This document shows positions 1 to 7,612 of a DNA stretch of 48,650 nt, one piece after another. The DNA is from Bacteroidota bacterium (GTDB lineage Bacteria; Bacteroidota; Bacteroidia; Chitinophagales; Chitinophagaceae): contig JAHEFI010000015.1 in the NCBI GenBank assembly GCA_024640255.1, forward strand, positions 1 through 48,650, in the 5' to 3' direction. The notes below the pieces were generated by a model that made no database searches, was not told where the DNA came from, and saw only the letters and a program-made list of their open reading frames with translations. Position numbers and translations under genes: made by a program. Each line of letters starts with the position of its first letter. The first letter of the stretch is position 1.

Positions 1-1204
1 TCATAGCACCGATCAAAGAACCTTGATAACCTGCGTTATTAGTTACTTGAGCATAGCTATTTTTTACTTGAGATTGGTTAACAGTTAAATCTAACTTTAA
101 ACGAGAAGTTAATTGATTAGAATATTTTAAACCAAAAGTCATTCTCTTTAAACCTTGAGTTTTGATGATACCTTGTTGGTCATCGAAAGATCCGTTTAAT
201 TTTAAAGAAGACTTAGTGTTTGAATAACCCCAACCTAAGTTATAAGATTGAGAAACTGCAGTTTGGAAAACTTGATCTTGCCAGTTTGTGTTGTAACCTT
301 TATCGTTACCACCTACACCAGAAACATCAATACCTGCATCTTGTAAAGTTTTCTTGATACCATACATGAATTCTTGTGGACCAGCTAAATCATAACGCTT
401 AGCAGTTGTAGAAACAGATGTAGTAGCATTGAAAGTTAAGCTAGGCTTACCTTTACCAGACTTAGTAGTAATTAATACAACACCATTCGCACCTCTAGCA
501 CCATAAATAGCTGCAGAAGACGCATCTTTTAAGATAGAGATGTTTTCGATGTCGTTAGGGTTGATGAAAGATAATGGGTTTCTTGCTGTAGTAGAACCTT
601 CAACAGAAATACCAGTACCAGTCATTCCACCACCGTATAAAGGCACACCATCAACCACATATAATGGGTTGTTGTTACTTCTTACAGAAGAAGTACCTCT
701 AATTGTAATGTTAACTGCACCACCTGGTTCACCAGAGTTGTTAGTTACGTTAACACCAGCAGTACGACCTTGTAACAATTGTTCAGGAGAAGAGATAACA
801 CCTTTGTTGAAAGATTTCTCTCCTAATGATACAACCGCACCAGTCGCGTCTTTTACTTTACGTGTACCATAACCTACAACAACCACTTCATTTAATTGAG
901 TGCTTGTTTGGTTTAAAGACACAGTAACAGTACCATTTGCGTCAACTTCTTTAGATGAATAACCTACAGAAGAGACAACTAATTTAGCTACAGTAGAAGG
1001 TACAGTAATTGCAAAAGATCCATCAGCTGCAGTTTTTGCACCTGTGAATGTTCCCTTAGCAACAACAGAAGCTGCTGCAACTGGAGAACCATCTTTCGCA
1101 TCTAAAACCTTACCTGTAACTGTTTTGTTCTGAGCTTGTGCATTCAATGCGATCAAGCCAACGAACAGTCCTATAATTGAGGACTTAACAATTTTGAAAT
1201 TCAT
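1..1204 (-). CDS. SusC/RagA-family TonB-linked outer-membrane receptor, N-terminal part (cut by window edge)
   Basis: The frame is open from the ATG at 1204 to the left edge, giving about 401 residues of a protein that is usually around 1000. It starts with a signal peptide (MNFKIVKSSIIGLFVGLIA, ending near AQA). A carboxypeptidase-regulatory-like beta-sandwich follows (about residues 25-105; KTVTGKVLDAKDG). Next comes the TonB-box-like NEVVVVGYG and a plug domain with IRGTSSVRSNNNPLYVVDGV and ILKDASSAAIYGARGANGV, both SusC hallmarks. Family members import oligosaccharides or peptides with a SusD lipoprotein, which would lie to the left. Codons are biased (GGT, CGT, AAC, TTC) compared with most neighbours, which suggests high expression. 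The divergent LacI-type regulator and HAD gene suggest a sugar substrate; that is inference. Confidence 0.95.
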   Translation of the reverse strand, partial: MNFKIVKSSIIGLFVGLIALNAQAQNKTVTGKVLDAKDGSPVAAASVVAKGTFTGAKTAADGSFAITVPSTVAKLVVSSVGYSSKEVDANGTVTVSLNQTSTQLNEVVVVGYGTRKVKDATGAVVSLGEKSFNKGVISSPEQLLQGRTAGVNVTNNSGEPGGAVNITIRGTSSVRSNNNPLYVVDGVPLYGGGMTGTGISVEGSTTARNPLSFINPNDIENISILKDASSAAIYGARGANGVVLITTKSGKGKPSLTFNATTSVSTTAKRYDLAGPQEFMYGIKKTLQDAGIDVSGVGGNDKGYNTNWQDQVFQTAVSQSYNLGWGYSNTKSSLKLNGSFDDQQGIIKTQGLKRMTFGLKYSNQLTSRLKLDLTVNQSQVKNSYAQVTNNAGYQGSLIGAM

Positions 1205-1237
1205 AAATTGGCAGTTTATTGGTTTATTAAGCGTGTA

Positions 1238-1266
1238 CAAAATACACTAAATTGATATTCGACCAA
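1238..1266 (-). promoter_or_regulatory. Candidate promoter of the SusC-like gene
   Basis: On the minus strand a TTG (1264-1266), a 19-nt spacer and TATTTTG (1238-1244) resemble the Bacteroidota -33/-7 promoter. The box lies 33 nt before the ATG. The same TATTTTG with a 19-nt spacer occurs before exbB. Confidence 0.45.
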
Positions 1267-1305
1267 TTTTTTGTTAAATAATTTTTAACTTTTTTTCCAA
1301 AATAG

Positions 1306-1317
1306 CAAACAATTGTT
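1306..1317. promoter_or_regulatory. Candidate regulator-binding site, copy 1 (CAAACAATTGTT)
   Basis: CAAACAATTGTT contains the perfect 10-bp palindrome AACAATTGTT (1308-1317). The core AAAC(A/G)ATT recurs at 1446-1453 and 1469-1476 in the same divergent intergenic region. It lies about 40 nt upstream of the proposed SusC -33 box. Binding by the adjacent LacI-family protein is inferred from position. Confidence 0.35.
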
Positions 1318-1352
1318 AGTAGAACTTAGGCTATTTAGGCTTTAAAATGAGT

Positions 1353-1379
1353 TAAAATCCTTTACTACAAAGGATTTTA
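1353..1379. repeat. Perfect 11-bp inverted repeat between the divergent SusC-like and LacI-type genes
   Basis: TAAAATCCTTT (1353-1363) and AAAGGATTTTA (1369-1379) are perfect reverse complements around the 5-nt loop actac. No gene reads into this stretch, so it is not an ordinary transcription terminator of either neighbour. It could be a protein-binding site, an insulator between the promoters, or a folded leader if a start site lies further upstream. Apart from this, the proposed SusC promoter and the AAACRATT sites, I see nothing else in the roughly 300-nt gap 1205-1506. Confidence 0.6.
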
Positions 1380-1444
1380 GGTTTTAACAGCAATAGAGAA
1401 AATAGTCAAAAAATAGTTAAAAAGCGGGTTTAGCAAAAAAATAT

Positions 1445-1479
1445 CAAACGATTGCGAAAAAATTTGTGAAACAATTACT
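1445..1479. promoter_or_regulatory. Candidate regulator-binding sites, copies 2 and 3, upstream of the LacI-type gene
   Basis: CAAACGATTGCG (1445-1456) has the central CG and near-dyad symmetry typical of LacI-family operators (8 of 10 positions in CAAACGATTG). GAAACAATTACT (1468-1479) is a related second copy, ending next to a -7-like TATTTTTA (1480-1487). Their position just before the regulator start suggests autoregulation; this is inference. Confidence 0.4.
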
Positions 1480-1506
1480 TATTTTTATACCCTCAAATGA
1501 TTGCTT

Positions 1507-2499
1507 ATGACCAATACTACACTCAAATTGTTGGCTCAACAATTACAACTAAGTATTTCTACAGTATCAAGGGCATTGAAAGATCATCCAGATATTTCAG
1601 CTGCTACAAAAGCAAAAGTGCATGCATTAGCCAATAGTTTAGATTATGAACCTAATGCTTATGCTATTCAACTTAGAACACAGAGTAGTAAAATCTTTGG
1701 TGTGATTGTGCCTGCTATTTCCAATTTGTTTTATGATAGTTTTATTGCAGCAGTAGAAGAAGAGAGTAGAAAGAATGGATATGCTTTAATGATTTTACAA
1801 TCTAGTAATCAACCAGAGATTGAATTAGATAATCTGAAAATATTTAGACAGAATAGAGTGTCAGGTGTGTTTGCTTGTTTATCTGCCAATGCAGAAAACC
1901 TGGATACTTATCAAAAGATGACTGAGAAAGAAATTCCAGTGGTGTTTTTTGATATCGTACCTAAAGAAAATAAATTTACTAAAGTTAGAATGGCTGATGA
2001 ACGTTGTGCGATTATTGCTGCTGAAGAAATTATTAAAAGAAATGCCAAAAAAGTATTGGCCATTTTCGGAGACGCTGGATTATCCATTAGTCAAAAAAGA
2101 AAAAATGCATTTCAAAATTTTATGGAGACCTATGCCCCTAAAGTGCATTGTACTTATATGAACGCTTCTAGCTCTGCTGAAGCTGAAGAAATTTTTAGAA
2201 AACAATACGGAAAAGCACAAAAGCCAGACACTGTTTTTGCCATGACGGATGAAGTCTTAATTGGCATTATGAAAGCAGTGCAAGCATTAGAAATAAAAGT
2301 ACCTTCTCAATTAGGTGTGATAGGCATTAGTAATGGTTTTATTCCTAATTTATATCACCCTAAAATTAGTTATGTAGAAACCAGTGGTTATGAATTAGGT
2401 AAACTTGCTTTTGTTCAAATGATGGCCAATATGAAAGGTGGAAAAACCTTAACCGAATTAACTGTGGAAGTGAAGTTTGTTCCAGGTGAATCTATGTAA
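1507..2499 (+). CDS. LacI/GalR-family transcriptional regulator
   Basis: The 330-residue protein has the usual LacI-family length. An N-terminal helix-turn-helix with the family signature (TTLKLLAQQLQLSISTVSRA, then LKDHPDIS) and hinge (LDYEPNAYAIQLRTQSS) is followed by a periplasmic-binding-protein-like sensor domain (GVIVPAISNLFYDSFIAAVE onward; FAMTDEVLIG; GVIGISNG). I chose the ATG at 1507 rather than the in-frame TTG at 1501, because it puts the helix-turn-helix at the normal distance from the N terminus. The gene is divergent from the SusC-like receptor and 12 nt upstream of the HAD gene, so it probably controls a sugar-uptake locus. The effector is unknown. Confidence 0.93.
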   Translation: MTNTTLKLLAQQLQLSISTVSRALKDHPDISAATKAKVHALANSLDYEPNAYAIQLRTQSSKIFGVIVPAISNLFYDSFIAAVEEESRKNGYALMILQSSNQPEIELDNLKIFRQNRVSGVFACLSANAENLDTYQKMTEKEIPVVFFDIVPKENKFTKVRMADERCAIIAAEEIIKRNAKKVLAIFGDAGLSISQKRKNAFQNFMETYAPKVHCTYMNASSSAEAEEIFRKQYGKAQKPDTVFAMTDEVLIGIMKAVQALEIKVPSQLGVIGISNGFIPNLYHPKISYVETSGYELGKLAFVQMMANMKGGKTLTELTVEVKFVPGESM

Positions 2500-2511
2500 A
2501 CTTTAATAACT

Positions 2512-3168
2512 ATGTTCAGAAAGTATAAAGCATTTGTTTTTGATTTAAATGGTACCATGGTAAATGATATGCCTTATCATATCAAAGCTTGGCATCATCA
2601 AATTATACAACTTGGAGGAGACCTTACCTTAGAACAAATGAAACATCAGTGTTATGGAAAAAATGATGAATTATTAGAAAGGGTTTTCCCTGGTAAATTT
2701 AGTTTGGCAGAAAGAATTAAAATTGGAAACGAAAAAGAAGCAGTTTACAGAATTGAGTTCAAGCCTTTTTTACAATTAATAGATGGACTTGCTGAATTTT
2801 TGAAACTAGCACACCAAGACAATATTAAAATGGCGATTGGCTCTGCAGCCATTATGGACAATATTAATTTTGTGATTCAGAATATGCAGATTGCACATTA
2901 TTTTGATGCGATTATTAGTGCCAACGATGTTGAAAAAAGCAAGCCTCATCCAGAGACTTTTTTAAAATGTGCTTCTGCCTTAGGTATTGATCCAGCACAT
3001 TGCTTGGTTTTCGAAGACACTCCTAAGGGTGTTGAATGTGCATTGAATGCGGGCATGCAAGCTGTTGTGATTTTAGGAGAACATGAAGCATCAGAATTTG
3101 AGCAATATGAAAATGTTATTCATTTTGTAAAGAATTACAAAGAACTAGCTACATTTCTCTCCAATTAA
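2512..3168 (+). CDS. HAD-superfamily protein of the beta-phosphoglucomutase-like group, with Asn in place of the second catalytic Asp
   Basis: The 218-residue protein has the four HAD motifs. Motif I is FDLNGTM (nucleophile D11), motif II the serine of AIGSAAIMDN, motif III the lysine of EKSKPHPETF and motif IV VFEDTPKG. A helical cap (about residues 20-85; HIKAWHHQI) is as in beta-phosphoglucomutase, which interconverts glucose 1- and 6-phosphate after phosphorolysis of disaccharides. The usual DxDG(T/V) motif reads D-L-N-G-T, so the general acid/base Asp is Asn13. The activity may therefore differ from a mutase or phosphatase. It lies 12 nt after the LacI-type gene and is probably co-transcribed. 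Its stop is 15 nt from the convergent methyltransferase gene. Confidence 0.85.
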   Translation: MFRKYKAFVFDLNGTMVNDMPYHIKAWHHQIIQLGGDLTLEQMKHQCYGKNDELLERVFPGKFSLAERIKIGNEKEAVYRIEFKPFLQLIDGLAEFLKLAHQDNIKMAIGSAAIMDNINFVIQNMQIAHYFDAIISANDVEKSKPHPETFLKCASALGIDPAHCLVFEDTPKGVECALNAGMQAVVILGEHEASEFEQYENVIHFVKNYKELATFLSN

Positions 3169-3183
3169 GTTTTGTATTGTTAC

Positions 3184-4116
3184 CTATTTAGTACTTAATT
3201 CCCCTAATTGCTGAATCTCTAAAGGACCCGTTCTGCAACAACCCCCAATTGCCTTGGCACCAGCTGCTAACCAAAGTTTTGCATCTGTTATAAAATGATT
3301 GGTACAACCATTCAAAGGTTCCCAAATTTTTTTTACCGGATTATAGGTTTCTCCTTTGTTAGGATAAACCATGATTATTTTATCAGTAATAGGTTGAGCT
3401 ATTTTTATAAGTGATTCAATATACTGCGGCGGTGTACAATTCACTCCAATGCCAATAATCTCTTTAGATTCGTTTAGTACTTTCACAGCATCTTCAAACA
3501 ATTCTCCACTGCATAAATGTTTTTCGTCTTTACAACTAAAACTAACCCATGCTTTTTTATTGGGTTGTTCTGCTAATAAATTTTTTATAGCGATGGCTTC
3601 GCCAATACACGGTATGGTTTCAAAGGCAATAATATCCGCTTCGGTTTGCTGAATAAGGGCTAATCTTTCTTTATGAAAATCCATCAATTGTTCAATACTA
3701 ACATTTTGATAGCCGGTATATTCAGATCCATCAGCTAAAGCAGCACCATAAGGTCCCAAGGACGCAGCAACCAAAGGAGAAAGCAAGGAGTTTCGGTTTG
3801 GGGAATGTAGAAATTCATTTCTTGCTTGTATCGCTAAATCAACACTTAATTGTAAATAATGAATAGCTTCTTCTTTTGTATACCCTTGTTTTTCAAATCC
3901 AATAAAACTTGCTTGATAAGAAGCAGTAGCAATGATATTCGCACCTGATTTTAAATAATCTATATGCACTTCTTTAATGAGTGCGGGATTCTCTTTCAAT
4001 AATTTTGCTGACCACAATGCATGATTCAAATCAGCACCTCTTACTTCAAGCTCTGTTGCCAAAGCGCCGTCTAATATGACAAAGCCTTGTTCTTGTATGA
4101 TTTGTTCTATTTTCAT
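3184..4116 (-). CDS. mmuM: Homocysteine S-methyltransferase (MmuM-like)
   Basis: This 310-residue protein resembles zinc-dependent enzymes that move a methyl group from S-methylmethionine (or SAM) to homocysteine to form methionine. It shows the N-terminal LDGALATELEVRGADLN, the first zinc cysteine in GIGVNCTPPQY, and the paired cysteines in IGGCCRTGP near the C terminus. Together these form the Cys3 zinc site of the barrel. I start it at the ATG at 4116 (MKIEQIIQEQ). A longer version from 4158 would overlap the upstream sialidase and add residues lacking in the family. It is 16 nt downstream of the sialidase stop, probably in one transcript with mnmE. The methyl donor cannot be told from sequence. 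Confidence 0.9.
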   Translation of the reverse strand: MKIEQIIQEQGFVILDGALATELEVRGADLNHALWSAKLLKENPALIKEVHIDYLKSGANIIATASYQASFIGFEKQGYTKEEAIHYLQLSVDLAIQARNEFLHSPNRNSLLSPLVAASLGPYGAALADGSEYTGYQNVSIEQLMDFHKERLALIQQTEADIIAFETIPCIGEAIAIKNLLAEQPNKKAWVSFSCKDEKHLCSGELFEDAVKVLNESKEIIGIGVNCTPPQYIESLIKIAQPITDKIIMVYPNKGETYNPVKKIWEPLNGCTNHFITDAKLWLAAGAKAIGGCCRTGPLEIQQLGELSTK

Positions 4117-4132
4117 TGAATACTTAAAAATT

Positions 4133-5302
4133 TTACCAAGGTATAATCGAAAAAACAATCTGTTGATAATTATCTCTTTCGTACAATACCCCTATTTTTC
4201 TTTTACTTATTTTGATGATATCTGCATAGGCAGTAAAATCATTTTTCATTTTTTGAAGATCCGTGGTTTGGTCAATCAATACTTTCTTTTTCCAATGAAG
4301 CCCTTCGTCAAAACTAATTTGCAAGCTTAAGTTATTTCTATAGATGGTATCGGATGCATTAACAAATGCCAATACAACCTTACCTCTTTTATATCCAATG
4401 GGTAAGATAGCCCCCTCACAAATAGGATCGGGTAATTGATTTTCATAATAAGCTTCTTCAAAATGCGCTCCGCCATCATTGCTATACGCTAGAATTCTAG
4501 ACTTTGTATTACTCTGTTGGTTTCTTGCATTCATGATTAATCTATCCTTACTTATAAAAGCAGCAGTAGCTTCATTGCTCCCTTCTAATTGGAGTGAATT
4601 GGATACTTGAAAAGTTTTTCCGTGATCATCCGTATAATATCCATGTGATTGATAATCCTTGAAATTATTTTTAGGTGCACCTGAAGAGTGATTGGCAGCT
4701 ATAAAAATTCTTCCCTTGTATTTACCCTCTAAACTTTGGGTGGCATGTCCTGGTGTATTGGCATAAGTTCTCCAATCTTCTTTGTTGTGATACACCCTTC
4801 CATCCATTTCTCCATTGGGGAAATGTACCTGATTGGTAATATTTACAGGGGCAGACCAGCTTGCTCCTTCGTCGGTGGAACTTATATACCAAACCTCTCT
4901 AATCCCCTTGCCTTCTCTTAATTGTCGCTCATTAACATTACCTGTATTGTAAAATAAAAAGATTTTACCTTGAGGATACTGCACATCCATTAGATCCACA
5001 ACAGGAGCTGCATTGCCAGCTTGTAAATTCCCAAAACTAACCAGCTTGGTTAAACTTGACCAATGAACGCCTCTGTCTATGCTTGTTTTCATGACAATAT
5101 TCACGTGTCCAAAATCTGCAGCACCATTAACCCTACCTTCTGCGAAAGCAATTATTTTTTTACTAGGCAATTGAATGATAGAAGGGATTCTGAAACTAGC
5201 ATAACCCTCTTGCCCTGAAACAAATACGGGCACTTTATCTTGAGAATAAACAGATGAAATAGTAAGAAGAAATAAGAAGAAGGAAAAAAATTTCTTGAAC
5301 AT
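4133..5302 (-). CDS. Secreted exo-alpha-sialidase (BNR/Asp-box glycosidase, GH33-like)
   Basis: The protein has 389 residues with a signal peptide (MFKKFFSFFLFLLTISSVYS). It carries the sialidase F/YRIP motif (SFRIPSII) and about five Asp-box repeats (SIDRGVHW, STDEGASW, DDHGKTF, SNDGGAHF, SFDEGLHW) of a six-bladed propeller. Other candidate active-site residues are the Glu of SNEATAAF, the Arg of MNARNQ and the C-terminal Tyr of GVLYERD. Such enzymes release terminal sialic acid from glycoconjugates outside the cytoplasm. I chose the ATG at 5302, 7 nt after the mnmE stop; the in-frame TTG at 5320 overlaps mnmE and spoils the signal peptide. No sialic-acid catabolic genes are nearby, so the natural substrate is open. 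Confidence 0.88.
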   Translation of the reverse strand: MFKKFFSFFLFLLTISSVYSQDKVPVFVSGQEGYASFRIPSIIQLPSKKIIAFAEGRVNGAADFGHVNIVMKTSIDRGVHWSSLTKLVSFGNLQAGNAAPVVDLMDVQYPQGKIFLFYNTGNVNERQLREGKGIREVWYISSTDEGASWSAPVNITNQVHFPNGEMDGRVYHNKEDWRTYANTPGHATQSLEGKYKGRIFIAANHSSGAPKNNFKDYQSHGYYTDDHGKTFQVSNSLQLEGSNEATAAFISKDRLIMNARNQQSNTKSRILAYSNDGGAHFEEAYYENQLPDPICEGAILPIGYKRGKVVLAFVNASDTIYRNNLSLQISFDEGLHWKKKVLIDQTTDLQKMKNDFTAYADIIKISKRKIGVLYERDNYQQIVFSIIPW

Positions 5303-5309
5303 GCTTGCG

Positions 5310-6686
5310 CTATTTACCAATACAGAATTTAGAAAAAATAAAATCTAATTGATCTTCATTGGTGATTTGACCAGTAATAGTACCTAGATAATGTAAAGCC
5401 TGTCTAATATCTAAGGCTAATAAATCACCAGTGACTTCATTCTCCAGCCCAACAGACACATCATTCAATGCGTACAATAATCGCTTTAAAGATTCTACAT
5501 GTCTAGCATTGGTGATGATTGTGCCTTCTTTATTTAATCCCGTACCTACTGCTTTCTGTGTTAAGACATTTTTTAGTGCTTCAATATTTTGTTTGTCTTT
5601 GGCTGCAATAGATACTACCCCTTGCATGAAAGTTTCATTCAAAATAGATGAGTCTTTTAATTGATCAATCTTATTAGCCACCAAAATTAATTTATCGGCA
5701 TTCACTTCTTTGGTCCATTGACCAATTTGTTCATGTGAACTTTGATTGATATCAAATAAGGCAATTACTATATCTGCCGCTTCAATTTTTTCTCTACTCT
5801 TCTCGATACCCATTTGTTCGATACTGTCTTCTGTGCTAGATCTAATTCCTGCAGTATCAATTAATTTATAAATAACGCCATCAATATTTAAATACTCTTC
5901 TACGGTATCTCTGGTGGTACCTGGAATATCACTTACCAAGGCCCTGTTTTCATTTAGGAGTGCGTTCAGCAAAGTTGATTTACCAGCATTGGGTTTACCC
6001 ACAATAGCTACTTGAACACCATTCTTAATTACATTACCTAATTTGAAAGAATCTAATAATGCTTGCGTTTTTTCTTGCAATTGATGCACTAATATTTCTA
6101 ATTCTTTTTTATTAGCAAACGCTACGTCTTCTTGAGAAAAATCTAATTCTAATTCAATTAATGCAGAAAACTTTATCAGTTTATCTCTCATTAATTGCAA
6201 GTCGTTTGAAAAACCTCCTTTTAAATTATATAGGGCTGTTTTTCTGGCTGCTTCTGTATTACTAGCAATTAAATCTGCCACCGCTTCAGCTTGTGTTAAA
6301 TCTAATTTGCCGTTTAAAAATGCTCTTTGGGTAAACTCACCAGGCTTGGCCATTCTTGCACCATGTTGCATGAATAATTGTAAAACCAAGTCTTGAATAT
6401 GTGGCGAACCATGACAAGAAATTTCTACCACTTCTTCGCCCGTATAAGATTTTGGTGCACGATAAATAGTAGCTACTACTTCGTCAATCACATTTACACC
6501 ATCCATTAATTTTCCAAAATGAACAGTATGAGATGGCGCTGTGAGAATGGATTTTTTTGAAAATACTTTGGAACAAATTTCAATAGCTTCTATACCGCTT
6601 AATCTTATTACGGCAATAGCTCCCAAACCTGGGGCTGTTGCCAATGCTACAATAGTATCATTCCATGTACTTAAATTCTCACGCAT
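5310..6686 (-). CDS. mnmE: tRNA uridine-5-carboxymethylaminomethyl(34) synthesis GTPase MnmE
   Basis: MnmE acts with MnmG to install cmnm5U at the wobble position of certain tRNAs. The protein has 458 residues, the normal length. The N-terminal formyl-THF-binding domain includes DTIVALATAPGLGAIAVIRL. The helical domain carries a TrmE-type G domain with G1 GKPNAGKST, G2-region PGTTRD, G3 DTAG and G4 NKID. The C terminus is the diagnostic FCIGK, with the catalytic-loop Cys. The gene ends in TAG. The ATG lies only 4 nt from a perfect TATCTTTG box and about 46 nt from the tonB terminator, so it probably begins its own transcript with the sialidase and methyltransferase genes downstream. Confidence 0.98.
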   Translation of the reverse strand: MRENLSTWNDTIVALATAPGLGAIAVIRLSGIEAIEICSKVFSKKSILTAPSHTVHFGKLMDGVNVIDEVVATIYRAPKSYTGEEVVEISCHGSPHIQDLVLQLFMQHGARMAKPGEFTQRAFLNGKLDLTQAEAVADLIASNTEAARKTALYNLKGGFSNDLQLMRDKLIKFSALIELELDFSQEDVAFANKKELEILVHQLQEKTQALLDSFKLGNVIKNGVQVAIVGKPNAGKSTLLNALLNENRALVSDIPGTTRDTVEEYLNIDGVIYKLIDTAGIRSSTEDSIEQMGIEKSREKIEAADIVIALFDINQSSHEQIGQWTKEVNADKLILVANKIDQLKDSSILNETFMQGVVSIAAKDKQNIEALKNVLTQKAVGTGLNKEGTIITNARHVESLKRLLYALNDVSVGLENEVTGDLLALDIRQALHYLGTITGQITNEDQLDFIFSKFCIGK

Positions 6687-6690
6687 ATGG

Positions 6691-6698
6691 CAAAGATA
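6691..6698 (-). promoter_or_regulatory. -7 promoter box (TATCTTTG) abutting the mnmE ATG
   Basis: The minus strand reads TATCTTTG, then 4 nt, then the ATG of mnmE. A perfect match to TAnnTTTG this close to the start predicts transcription beginning at or within a few bases of the initiation codon. No good -33 box is seen at 19-20 nt spacing. Confidence 0.5.
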
Positions 6699-6727
6699 AT
6701 TGCAATTGATGGGAATAAGTTAGTAGA

Positions 6728-6760
6728 AACAAAAATGCCAGCCTTGAAGGGCTGGCATTT
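6728..6760 (-). terminator. Intrinsic terminator of the exbB-exbD-exbD-tonB operon
   Basis: An 11-bp perfect stem (6733-6743 with 6750-6760, core GCCAGCC/GGCTGGC) with a 6-nt loop is followed on the minus strand by TTTTTGTTT. It begins 19 nt after the tonB stop. Confidence 0.9.
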
Positions 6761-6778
6761 AATATGATTAGTGTATAA

Positions 6779-7600
6779 CTAGTCCTCTGAAACTTGGAAT
6801 ACTATTGCTTGTCTATGGCGGTAAATTACATTACGACCATTTTGAACAGCTGGTTTCCATTTTGGACCTCTAGAAATTACACGTACAGCTTCATCCTTAG
6901 TGCCATAACCTGGATCGTTCTCAGCTCTTACATCACTGATAGAACCATCTCTAGCCACAACGAATGATACTACTACAGAGTATTTTCCAGCTGGTGCACC
7001 ATTCTCTACAGGTAAGTCTCTGTTTAAGGTTCTTTCTAGGTAACGAATCCAACCTTGTTGTCCACCAGGGAACTCAGCTGGGATTTGTACTACTGTAAAG
7101 ATCTTATCAGTTTCTTCTTCTGGAGGTGCCACCGGACCAGTACTAGCTTCTACTGGAGCAACAATACCTTCATCTTTTGTACCTTCTTGATTGAAAGCAC
7201 CGATTTTAGTATCTTCTAATTTCTCCACTTCTTTGATTTCGTCTTCCTCTTTTACTTCCGCATCTTTTACAATTTTCGGAGGAGTAAATTTGGTTACTTC
7301 CACTTTTGGTGGCTCCACTTTTGGTGGTGGAGGCGGAGGTGGCGGTGGTGCTTTTTTCTCGTCTTGTGCTACGTTCTCTAAAGACATATCAACAGCCACG
7401 ATTTCAGTCTTTGGCTTTTTAATACTATTAGAGATAATAGCCATAGCGCCCAAAACAGCAACTACTGCAACCATTCCGATCAAGCCAGCTTTGATACGCT
7501 TATTATACGTTTTACGTAATTCATAAGCGCCGTACTCCTTGTATCTACCCTCAAATATGAGGTCTAGTATATCGGCGGTTAATATTTTATTTGTCTCCAT
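6779..7600 (-). CDS. tonB: Energy transducer TonB
   Basis: This 273-residue inner-membrane-anchored periplasmic protein transmits proton-motive energy from ExbB/ExbD to TonB-dependent receptors. It has a cytoplasmic N terminus (with KEYGAYELRKTYNKR, typical of Bacteroidota TonB) and one membrane helix (about 38-58). A run of nine prolines (about 86-94) opens a Pro/Val/Lys/Glu-rich periplasmic spacer. The C-terminal TonB domain (about 175-273) includes VVSFVVARDGSISDVRAEND and the final helix/strand. The gene follows the second exbD by 12 nt and ends at a strong terminator. Confidence 0.95.
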   Translation of the reverse strand: METNKILTADILDLIFEGRYKEYGAYELRKTYNKRIKAGLIGMVAVVAVLGAMAIISNSIKKPKTEIVAVDMSLENVAQDEKKAPPPPPPPPPKVEPPKVEVTKFTPPKIVKDAEVKEEDEIKEVEKLEDTKIGAFNQEGTKDEGIVAPVEASTGPVAPPEEETDKIFTVVQIPAEFPGGQQGWIRYLERTLNRDLPVENGAPAGKYSVVVSFVVARDGSISDVRAENDPGYGTKDEAVRVISRGPKWKPAVQNGRNVIYRHRQAIVFQVSED

Positions 7601-7612
7601 TTGTTAATGCTT

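Noticed and set aside
540..872. 110-codon plus-strand open frame at the left end.
   Set aside because: It lies opposite the SusC-like plug domain, whose reading frame is open without interruption to the window edge.
5302..5320. Sialidase starting at the in-frame TTG at 5320.
   Set aside because: It would overlap the mnmE stop and put six residues before a clean signal peptide; the ATG at 5302 is better.
7191..7526. Plus-strand open frame with a Gly-rich run opposite tonB.
   Set aside because: It is the antisense of the TonB polyproline spacer; no homology-like pattern and no start context.
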